From Ehretia macrophylla (Eukaryota; Streptophyta; Magnoliopsida; Boraginales; Ehretiaceae), in the NCBI GenBank assembly GCA_037974665.1, contig CM075770.1, positions 61,763,850 to 61,827,849 on the forward strand: 64,000 bases of DNA. The letters are read 5' to 3'. A program made the translations under genes and the position numbers. Within the stretch, counting starts at the first letter, position 1. Every line of letters starts with the position of its first letter. Below, piece after piece: positions 1-10,403 of the stretch. The notes beneath the pieces are model-generated. The model saw only the letters and a list, made by a program, of their open reading frames with translations, did not search any database and had not been told where the DNA came from.

Positions 1-405
1 GCTTGCTTGGGCCCTAAGTCCAGGGAGTATCCTGCAGGCGTGGGGGTGTTGGTTTCGGGGCGTTACAAAATTGGTATCAGAGCTGACCTTCCTTTGTACC
101 AGTGGCCCACAAGGGCACTGGGCCTCCTTAAGGGGGGGCAGATGTGGTGACCCCATCCCACATCGAAAGGCTTGGAGCTAGGCCAACTGAATATATAGAG
201 GCAACTCGTATATTCGTGCAGGCGCCTTTTCTAGTATGGGGTTCCACCTGGGAAATGATAAAACCGTGAGGGGTATGGGCTCCAAAGCGGACAATACTTG
301 CATAGTGCACTTCCAGGCCCACTCGCCATGGCCTCGGTGCTCGCTTGGGCCCTATGTCCAGGGAGTATCCTGCAGGCGTGGAAGTGTTAGTTTCGGGGTA
401 TTACA
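1..405 (+). mobile_element. TRIM/SMART-like miniature LTR retrotransposon (5' LTR cut by window edge)
   Basis: Positions 1-67 are the end of an LTR finishing GGGGCGTTACA. A 75-bp internal segment follows (68-142) that holds only a primer-binding site (72-83) and a polypurine stretch (about 129-142, CTTAAGGGGGGG then CAGA). A 263-bp LTR comes next (143-405), starting TGTGGTGACCCC and ending GGGGTATTACA. No coding capacity exists. The second copy at 39087-39695 has the same 263-bp LTRs, so the boundaries are well supported. The layout matches the smallest plant LTR retrotransposons (TRIM/SMART), which depend on enzymes of other elements. The right LTR is not followed by ordinary flank: six internal-type bases (AAATTG, 406-411) run straight into a different LTR. 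Confidence 0.85.
72..83 (+). promoter_or_regulatory. Primer-binding site of TRIM
   Basis: TGGTATCAGAGC is complementary to the 3' end of plant initiator methionine tRNA and lies 4 bp after the LTR end at 67. It is the expected start of minus-strand cDNA synthesis. Confidence 0.9.
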
Positions 406-3044
406 AAATTGTGCATATAATTATTTTATTGATATACATATATTTATATGTCTACTTTAATTATTTGCGTATATTCGTTTGCATAAAATATCATATTTTT
501 GGGTTACGTGTATCTATTTCATTTAACGTGCATTTAGTTGGTTAATGTGCATAATTCTCATTTTACATACAATTTAACAATAAATTAATCTATTAACATA
601 TATTGCATCAATATAAATGCCTTCTTATATAAGTAGGCACGTTTAATTGGTTAATATGCATAATTCTCATTTTACATACAATTTTGGGACTTCACGAACA
701 CTTTGGAAAATTGTAGGAATCGTAGAAAATAATTAACGTAGACAATTAGGAATTGGAACAACTAAATTAGTTAGAATTAAACTAGAATGGCAAAATAGTT
801 AATAGCATTTAGTTGAAGGGCATGTTGGTCATTTGGATTTTTTTTTCTTTTATTATTTACACCTAATACACTACAACACACACAAACACCCAAAACACAC
901 AGAAAAATCAGATTTCCACACACACACACACACAATAAAATGACTAAAACACACACACACAAGAAGAGAAGAAAAATAGAGGAAAATAAGGAAGGAGAAG
1001 AAGATTAGCTCAACTTTTGCATGTTCTTCAAGATCTAGGTGAGGAAAAATTCATATTTTGTGCATTTGAATAGTTAGGGTTTATATTAAAATTTCTAGAT
1101 TATAATTTATTGCCTTATCCTTGCTTATTGATGCTTTAGTTGCCTTTTATTATGCGTAGAGAACACTCTTTTGTGGTTTAATAGCAATTGTTATGGTAGT
1201 TTATTGATAGAATAAAGTTTAGTTAGTTAAATGTAAAATGGTAGACAAAGTGTTTGTTTAAATGCATAAATGAAGTGTAGGAATGTTATATAGGCTAAAG
1301 TAATGGTTATTGTTGGCTCAAATGCAAGAAATAACAAGAAGATGATAAGCAAGCAAAATTCGGATTTGGACACTGCACTGCCCTTGACTTCTGAAATAGT
1401 TTTGGTATAGCAAACGTGCTTAGAATTAAACTAAATTTTTATGGAAGCTAGCTTAGACAGTTTAGAACAAGTGGGAATTTCTAGAGCTAAGGCAAATTCT
1501 AACGTTTTGACCCTGCGATTTAGCTATTTCTGAAATGTGTCTGAAAATCGCTAGTGCAGGGGCAGTTCGTGCAGTTGCACGAAAAAGGTCATAACTTGTG
1601 AAATTTAGATCGGAATTGATCCTCTTGAGGCTAAAGTCATCTACACTCAAAGAGCTACGTTTATACATAAAAATCAGAAACTTTGGAGGTCATTATAATA
1701 GGTAACCAAACTGATTAAGTTAGGGTTCTGTTAGAAATGGGGAAAGGGCATGCTTTTGTGAAGTTCTTGCTTGATTTGTTTGGAGTTTTGAGGTTATTTG
1801 AACTAATTGATGGTTATGAGATGTCTAATGAGTTATTTTATGTGTTAATTAAGTGAGTTGATTAGTTATGTGAGATTTAATTGTCACGAGCCTATGGTGT
1901 TATTCTTACAAGAACCTTGTTTGAATTAGTATGTGAGCGTATCCGTGGTTAATTGAGTTGGTTTTTTTTTTTAATTAGATTAAACTTTAAATGATGCCAT
2001 AGCTGTTATTGTATCTAAGATAGAGTTTTTAAGTGGTTAAAACTTGATTGAACTTACTAAAATTGGATTGATCACTAAAGGGGGTTGTGAATAGGTTTGT
2101 TGTTTGGATGTGTTTGGTTGCCATAGTTAGTGTTTATTATGTTAGGTAGTGCCTAAAATGCTTTTATGGCATTGATTTAAGGGATGGTTTAGGTAGTTGT
2201 AGTTCAAATACTTTCGGGGCTTTTACGGTAAATGGTGTTAAAAATAGGTTTTCATAGTTCTAAGTGGTGTCATAAAGTGTCATTAGAACTGTAGAATAAC
2301 TAGCTTGTGAATTATGTAACTTGTGTTTCGTTTGTGCTTCAAATTGTATTAATAGACAAAGGGGAAAAAGTGTTAAAGTTAAGTTTAATGTTAGTAATTG
2401 ACTTGTAGTTAGTTATTTGAGAGTTTAAATGCATTTGGATAGCTTTTGTATTCTATTAGCGAAGTTTGCGAATTGTATGATCTAGTTACTTTGAAAGAAT
2501 ATTGTCTAATTTTTTTTATATTGTTAAGTTGTTTATATAATGTGAACTTTAGTGTATTAACTATAAATAATATCTACGAAATTTCATGTGATAAGTATGT
2601 GTTCTACTATATGTTAGAATTCTTATTTTAACTTAGTGTAGCTAGCGCTACTTAGTGGAATGTTCGTGAATGAACGCAAGTTAATAAATATAAGAGTGTC
2701 TTAATAATGTGTTTAGGAGTTCAAAGTAGTCTAGTGCATGGTTAGTGGAATTATGAAAGTTAATGTTGCCATCAAGCTTGTTAATTCACTTTTGGTTAAA
2801 GTAAGCACATCATTTAGCCTCAACATGAAATATGCATGTTGAGTGTTCTTAGATCATACTAATTGAGCTATATCTTGATGATTATATAGAATGTGACTAT
2901 TGCACGCAAATTAATTGTTTTAATGTGAATGAGTTGTCTTTAAGTTGAATAGCATTGTTGTGTTAGGTAGTGGTTTTGAGTGGTTATTAAAGAGATTGGT
3001 GCTTTCGGAGAGTATTGGAAATATTGGCTAAAATCTCGCAGGTT

Positions 3045-4317
3045 TGTTTTTAAAAAGGTGAGGGAGTTTTCATTCTTTGTGCATCTTAGTTATTTTATTG
3101 TTCATAAATTGTGGAGTTTAATATAATTTCTTATACTTATGTGTACCTTGTTAAGAATTGAGTGAATATACTTATCTCTTACTTATATTGTTATAATGCT
3201 TATATTGCAACTACTTGCGAGGGCGGCCTACTTTGTCGTCACTCTTATATGATATTTGAAAATCTTGGCTCTCACGACTTGACTTGGGGTTGCGCAACCT
3301 TTTCGGACATGGTAGCTTCGAGAAACACGAGCGGCATCGGGCTCGTCGTGCTCCCTCGACTACCATGGTGCTTATTCCCTTCTCGCTGAGGCATACTCCA
3401 CTACCCCAAAGGCGTGGTTCACCTGCTGGGCATGCACCTACCTCAGGAGAAAGGGTCGTAGGATCGGGATACATCTGGAGTATCCCAACTTGTTGGAGTA
3501 AGGGTTTGTCGCACTTGCGTGAAGTCGTGGCTCATGGTTCGAGATTGAAGACAATAAATGAACCGTATCCTTTTTATATGTGGTTAATTACTTGTTTACT
3601 TGGTTGTGTTATTTGATGTTGAATATGCTTTTATCCTGTTTCATATCATGTTGCATGCCCGGTAGGTTGCATCACCTCCCTCATTGAGTATACCAATTGT
3701 ATACTCACCCTCATCTCTAACATCTTTCAGGTTCAGCACCTTCGCAAGGTGATACAGGGAAAGCTCGAGAATTACCGTGTTTGGTTGTGTTGGCTTTCAT
3801 TATTAGTACCTACGAATCCATGTAAATTAGTGAAGCGGTTTGAATTGTAATTTGATTGGAACTATAAAAACTCGGCTTGTAATTGTGTTGGATCTTGTTT
3901 GTATTTGGTTCATAGGTGGCCTGTAATAGCTTAAAGGACTATGTTATTGTTTAATTGTCGTGCATGCTTGCTTGGGTTAATAGAGTTAGTAGGCTGGATT
4001 AATAAACAAGATAATTGAAGAGATAAAGTTAGAATGGTACGATAAGTGACTTTATAACATAATATTTCAATATTTGGGGCCTATGCATGCTTGTGTACCT
4101 GTTTTGTTGAGTTTAAGGCTTGGATGACCTTGAGATGAGGCATAGCTTAGTGGTTGAATTTGAAGTATATGAGAATGTTGGATTATGGTTTTGTATATTA
4201 TTCGCAGGTTTTCAGATTGTCCTATAAACAAGGGAGACTCCGTCCGTTTTTCCTAAATTTTTGTGCCTTGGGTTTTTGGATTGAGGCCTTGGTCTCGTGA
4301 GGGATCAGGGCGCTACA
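3045..4317 (+). repeat. First copy of duplicated LTR 3' segment
   Basis: The stretch from GGTGAGGGAGTT (about 3057) to the LTR end at 4317 recurs at about 4879-6121 with scattered differences and small indels. The segment upstream of the second copy (4318-4870) is not similar. This looks like an internal rearrangement within one LTR, or recombination between two LTRs. Breakpoints are approximate. Confidence 0.7.
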
Positions 4318-4878
4318 TGCTCTCTCGTTAAACTTAAACTTACATATAAAGCTGTTTCCAAGCTGATAGTTGGTTACTACATGTAAATATGATTAGTAAG
4401 TAGATCCTACTGGTGTTATGTTAGAATTTTAACTTGTAATATGGTCACTTAGTTAATGTTGCATATTAGTTATTAAGTAGTTATAGATAACTTTTCTATT
4501 AGTTGAAAATGCATTTCTTTTCTTTGTGCTAGTAGTGGACTATCAGTATTAGCTAATAAAATGTTTCTTTTAACTTGAAGTTCTATATGTAATTTTTATC
4601 TTGTATACTTGCTAGACAGTAAAAATAACTAGGTTGAAGGATGTTGGTTTGTTGATTGTTAACTGGATGTTTTTGGCTAGTAAGTAAATATGAATAGAGT
4701 TAGTTAATTGTTAATTATACATCTCCAATCAGAGTGACTTTATGCTAAGTAAGATGCATATTATGATTATGTTAGCTTACTTGCATAGTATTATGTTAGT
4801 TTTAATGTCTAAATGTTGCACTTGTATGAATAAGCTAGGGATTGCACATTGAGCTAGGTTGAGGAGGTTTGGTTTTTC

Positions 4879-6121
4879 AAAGGTGAGGGAGTTCTCTTCT
4901 ATGTATCTTAACTTGATTTATTATTCCTAAATTGAATTATTTAGTAATTGTTAAAGTTTATATGTATTATTTTACTTGCCATATTGTATTTTTTTGCATT
5001 ATTGTGACTAATTGCGAGGGAGGCCTACTTCGTCGACCCTCTTATGTGTTACTTGATGATCTTGATTCTCGTGGACTTGTCTCGGGGTTGCGTAACCTTT
5101 TCGGATATGGTAGCGTCGAGAAACACGGGTGGCATCAGACTTGCTGTGCTCTCTCGACTACCATGGTCCCTATCCCCTTCTCGGTGAGTCATATTCCACT
5201 ACCCCAGAGGCGTGGTTCACCTGCTGGGCATGGACCTACCTCAGGAGAAAGGGTCGTAGGATCGGGATACATCCGGAGTATCCCAACTTGTTGGTGTTTG
5301 GGTTTGCCAGCATTAGCGTGAAGTTCGTGGCTCGTGGTCCGAGATTGAAGACTTGAAGTGAACCGTATCCTTTTTATATGTGTTTAATTACTTGTTTACT
5401 TGGTTGTGTTATTTGATGTTGAATATTCTTTTATCCTGTTGCATCACCTCCCTCACTGAGTATACTGGTTGTATACTCACCCTCGTCTCTAACACCTTTC
5501 AGGTTCAGCACCTTCGCAAGGTGATACAGGGAAAGCTCGAGAGTTACCGTGTTTGGTTGGGTTGGCTTTCATTATTAGTACCTACGAATCCATGTGAATT
5601 AGTGAAGTAATTTGAATTGTAATTTGATTAGAACTATAAAAACTCGGCTTGTAATTGTATTGGATCTTGTTTGTATTTGGTTCGTAGGTGGCCTGTAATA
5701 GCTTAAAGAACTATGTTATTGTTTAATTGTCGTGCATGCTAGCTTGGGTTAATGGAGTTAGTAGGCTGGATTAATAAACAAGACAATTGAATAGATAAAG
5801 TTAGAATAGTATGATAAGTGACTTTATAACATATTATTTCAATATTTGAGTCCTATGTATGCTTGTGTACCTATTTTATTGAGTCTAAGGCTTGGATGGC
5901 CTTGAGACGAGGCATAGCTTAGTGGTTGAGGTTGAAGTATATGAGAATGTTGGATTATGGTTTTGTAGTTGTATTCTATTATTCACAGGTTTTTGATCAG
6001 TCCTATAAACAGGGGACATTCCATCCGTTTCTCCCTAAATTTTGTGCCCGGGGTTTGGAATTGGGTTGAGAATAGCGTGATAAATAGGAGTCCTGGTCTC
6101 GTGAAGGATCAGGGCATTACA
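4879..6121 (+). repeat. Second copy of duplicated LTR 3' segment
   Basis: It carries the same order of landmarks as the first copy: GC-rich module (5007-5310), acceptor-like TTTCAG|GTTCAG (near 5501), degenerate AAGGC hairpin (near 5889), and the terminal block with a purine run and GCATTACA. It lacks about 30 bases near 5440 that the first copy has around 3640-3665. Confidence 0.7.
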
Positions 6122-9100
6122 ATTGGCTACCAAACGACGACAAAAAGTAAAAGTTTGGTGGCCATTTTGTAGCGAATAGATCGGAAGGGGCAACAAATTA
6201 ATAATATTAATAGAATTCTTTATATAAATAAATAAATTCATTTATTTAGAATAAAATTAATAATATAAATCAAAAGTTATTTTTAGATAATATAATACAT
6301 ATTTACAAAATTTAATGTTAAATAAATTTAGTTATTTAATATAAAATTAATTAATTTATAATTTATTATAACAAATTTTCATTTTTGAATACCATTTTGT
6401 AGCCCCGTGGTGGCCATTGGACACCAAACGGTGACAAAAAGTAAAGTTTGGTGGTCATTTGGTCGCTAATAGATATGAAGGGCTACAAATTAAAAATATA
6501 AATTTTTATATAAATAAATAAATTCATTTATTTAGAATAAAATTAATAATATAAATCAAAAGTTGTTTTTAGATAATATAAAACATATTTACAAAATTTA
6601 ATGTTAAATAAATTTAGTTATTTAATATAAAATTAATTAATTTATAATTTATTATAACAAATTTTAGTTTTTGAATACCATTTTGTAGTCCCGTGGTGGC
6701 GATTGGCCACCAAACGGCGACAAAAAGTAAAAGTTTTGTGGCCATTTGGTTGCTAATAGATATGAAGGGGCTACAAATTAAAAATATAAATCAAATTGTT
6801 TATATAAATAAATAAATTCATTTATTTAGAATAAAATTAATAATATAAATCAAAAGTTATTTTTAGATAATATAAAATATATTTACAAAATTTAATGTGA
6901 AATAAATTAAGCTATTTAATATAAAATTAATTAATTTATAATTTATTATAACAAATTTTAGTTTTTGAAAACCATTTTGTAGTCTCATGGTGGTGATTGG
7001 CCACCAAACGGTGACAAAAAGTAAAAGTTTGGTGGCCATTTGGTCGCTAATAGATATGAAGGGCTACAAATTAAAAATATAAATCAAATTATTTATACAC
7101 TTAAATAAATTCATTTATTTAGAATAAAATTAATAATATAAATCAAAATTTATTTTTAGATAATATAAAACATATTTACAAAATTTAATGTTAAATAAAT
7201 TTAGTTATTTAATATAGAATTAATTAATTTATAATTTATTATAACATATTTTAGTTTTTGAATACCATTTTGTAGCCCCGTGATAGCGATTGGCCACCAA
7301 ACGGTGACAAAAAAGTAAAAGTTTGTTGGTCATTTTGTCGCCAATAGATAGGAAGGGGCTACAAATTAAAAATATAAATCAAATTATTTTTATAAATAAA
7401 TAAATTCATTTATTTAGAATAAAATTTATAATATAAAACAAAAGTTGTTTTTAGATAAAATAAAACATATTTACAAAATTTAATGTTAAATAAATTTAGT
7501 TAATTAATATAAAATTAATTAATTTATAATTTATTATAACAAATTTAAGTTTTTGAATACCATTTTGTAGTCCCGTGGTGGCGATTGGCCACCAAACGGC
7601 GAATAAAAGTAAAAATTTGGTGGCCATTTGGTTGCTAATAGATATGAAGGGCTACAAATTAAAAATATAAGTCAAATTTTTTATATAAATAAACAAATTC
7701 ATTTATTTCGAATAAAATTAATAATATAAATCAAAAGTTGTTTTTAGATAATATAAAACATATTTACAAAATTTAATGTTAAATAAATTAAGTTATTTAA
7801 TATAAAATTAATTAATTTGTAATTTATTATAACAAATTTTAGTTTTTGAATACCATTTTGTAGTCCCGTGGTGGCGATTGGCCACCAAACGGCGAATAAA
7901 AGTAAAAATTTGGTGGCCATTTGGTCGCTAATAGATATGAAGGGCTACAAATTAAAAATATAAATCAAATTGTTTATATACTTAAATAAATTCATTTATT
8001 TAGAATAAAATTAATAATATAAATCAAAAGTTATTTTTAGATAATATAAAACATATTTACAAAATTTAATTTTAAATAAATTTATTTATTTAATATAGAA
8101 TTAATTAATTTATAATTTATTTAACAAATTTTAGTTTTTGAATACCATTTTGTAGCCCCATGGTGGCGATTGGCCACCCAATGGCGACGAAAAGTAAAAG
8201 TTTGGTAGTCATTTTGTCGCCAATAGATAGGAAGGGTCTACAAATTAAAAATATAAATCAAATTGTTTTTATAAATTAAAATAAATTCATTTATTTAGAA
8301 TATAATTAATAATATAAATCAAAAGTTGTTTTTAGATAATATAAAACAAATTTACAAAATTTAATGTTAAATGAATTTAGTTATTTAATATAAAATTAAT
8401 TAATTTATAATTTATTATAACATATTTTAGTTTTTTGAATACCATTTTGTAGCCCCGTGGTGGCGATTGGCCACCAAACAGCGACAAAAAGTAAAAGTTT
8501 AGTGGTCATTTGGTCGCTAATAGATATGAAGAGGCTACAAATTAAAAATATAAATCAAATTGTTTTTATAATTTAAAATAAATTCATTTATTTAAAATAT
8601 AATTAATAATATAAATCAAAAGTTGTTTTTAGATAATATAAAACATATTTACAAAATTTAATGTTAAATAAATTTAGTTATTTAATATAAAATTAATTAA
8701 TTTATAATTTATTATAACAAATTTTAGTTTTTGAATACCATTTTGTATCCCGTGGTGGCGATTGGCCACCAAACAGCGATAAAACGTAAAAGTTTGGTGG
8801 TCATTTGGTCGCTAATAGATATAAAGGGGCTACAAATTAAAAATATAAATCAAATTGTTTATATAAATAAATAAATTCGTTTATTTAGAATAAAATTAAT
8901 AATATAAATCAAATGTTATTTTTAGATAATGTAAAACATATTTACAAAATTTAATGTTAAATAAATTAAGTTATTTAATATAAAATTAATTAATTTATAA
9001 TTTATTATAACAAATTTTAGTTTTTGAATACCATTTTATAGTCCCGTGGTGGCGATTGGCCACCAAACGGCGAATAAAAGTAAAAGTTTGGTAGTCATTT

Positions 9101-10403
9101 GGTCGCTAATAGATATAAAGGTGCTAAAAATTAAAAATATAAATCAAATTGTTTATATACTTAAATAAATTCCTTTATTTAGAATAAACTAAATAATATA
9201 AATCAAAAGTTATTTTCAGATAATTTAAAACATATTTACAAAATTTAATCTTAAATAAATTTAGTTATTTAATATAGAATTAATTAATTTATAATTTATT
9301 ATAACATATTTTAGTTTTTGAATATCATTTTGTAGCCCCGTGGTGACGATTGGCCACCCAACGACGACAAAAAGTAAAAGTTTGGTAGTCATTTTGTCAC
9401 CAATAGATAGGAAGGGTCTACAAATTAAAAATATAAATCAAATTTTTTTATAAATAAATAAATTCATTTATTTTGACTAAAATTAATAATATAAATAAAA
9501 AGTTATTTTTCGTTAATATAAAAATAATTTACAAAATTTAATGTTAAATAAATTTAGTTATTTAATATAAAATTAATTAATTTATAATTTATTATAATAA
9601 AAATTTGTTTTTGAGTACCATTTTGTAGCTCCATGGTGGCCATTGGCCACCAAACGACAACAAAAAGTAAAAGTTTGGTGGCTATTTGTTTGCCAATAGA
9701 TATGAACGGGCTACAAATTAAAAATATATATTAAATTTATATAAATAAATAAATTCATTTATTTAGAATAAAATTAATAATATAAATCAAAAGTTGTTTT
9801 TAGATAGTATAAAACATATTTACAAAATTTAATGTTAAATAAATTAAGTTATTTAATATAAAATTAATTAATTTATAATTTATTATAACAAATTTTAGAT
9901 TTTGAATACAACTTTGTCGCCGCGTGGTGGCCATTGGCCACCAAACGGCGACAAAATGTAAAAGTTTGGTGGCCATTTGGACGCCAATAGATATGAGGGG
10001 CTACAAATTAAAAATATAAATCAAATTGTTTATATAAATAAATAAATTCATTTATTTTGAATAAAATTAATAAAATAAATCAAAAGTTATATTTTGATAT
10101 TATAAAAAATAAATACAAAAATTAATATTAAATAAATTAAGTTATTTAATATAAAATTAATTAATTTATAAATTATTATAACAAATTTAAGTTTTTCAAT
10201 ACAAGTTTGTCGCCGCGTGGTGGCCTTTGGCCACCAAACGGCGAGAAACAGTAAAAGTTTGGGGGTCATTTGGTTGCCAATAGATATGAAGGGGCTACAA
10301 ATTAAAAATATAAATCAAATTTTTTATATAAATAAATAAAATCATTTATTTAGAATAAAATGAATAATATAAATCAAAAGTTATTTTCAGATAATTTAAA
10401 ACA
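6122..10403. repeat. Satellite-like tandem array, ~292-bp monomer, about 14.5 copies
   Basis: The landmark 'ccaccaaac' recurs about every 288-298 bp (near 6128, 6421, 6709, 7003 and onward to 10225). Each monomer has a ~60-bp GC-richer core (GTAGCCCCGTGGTGGC ... GGCCACCAAACGGCGAC) and ~230 bp of very AT-rich DNA built on TTTATTTAGAATAAAATTAA-like blocks. The core is full of inverted repeats, for example TGGCCACCAAAC at 9935-9946 with GTTTGGTGGCCA at 9964-9975. Short ORFs here are not conserved reading frames. The array starts with ATTGG, the apparent target duplication of the preceding LTR. Confidence 0.9.
10399..10403. repeat. Target site duplication AAACA (left)
   Basis: It matches AAACA at 15374-15378. 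A five-base duplication is typical of Ty3/gypsy integrases. Confidence 0.85.

Larger units (their letters stand above)
406..6121 (+). mobile_element. Large LTR (family F) lacking its own 5' tip, fused to TRIM, with duplicated 3' part
   Basis: From 412 (TGCATATAATTATTTTATTG) the sequence matches the LTRs that start at 52412 and 57535, but the first ~14 bases of those LTRs are missing and replaced by TRIM sequence. It contains an AC-rich tract (about 860-961), a GAA-rich tract, a donor-like CTAG|GTGAGG near 1038, a conserved segment at about 1320-1690, the GC-rich LTR module at 3216-3500, and an LTR-like end GGGCGCTACA at 4317. A second, near-identical 3' portion (about 4880-6121) follows a ~560-bp segment I could not match (4318-4870). 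It ends GGGCATTACA at 6121, directly followed by ATTGG and satellite DNA. There is no gag or pol, so this is a solo or recombinant LTR. Confidence 0.75.

Noticed and set aside
143..405. Cassandra-type TRIM carrying a 5S rRNA promoter in its LTR
   Set aside because: GCTTGGGC is reminiscent of 5S rRNA, but I see no A-box, IE and C-box arrangement, and most of the LTR does not resemble 5S rRNA.
777..962. Cys/Val-rich peptide on the minus strand (also 10737-10931)
   Set aside because: It is a translation of an AC/GT microsatellite, not a gene.
3284..3616. Proline/arginine-rich ORFs in the GC-rich module (also 4932-5321, 14380-14739, 62170-62451 and antisense ORFs such as 62058-62402, 27626-27841)
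   Set aside because: They are open on both strands, end at different places in each copy, have no common start, and substitutions ignore codon position. The conservation is at the nucleotide level of an LTR module.
6122..10403. CRISPR-like array
   Set aside because: The period is about 292 bp with diverged whole monomers and no short identical repeats with unique spacers. It is plant satellite DNA.
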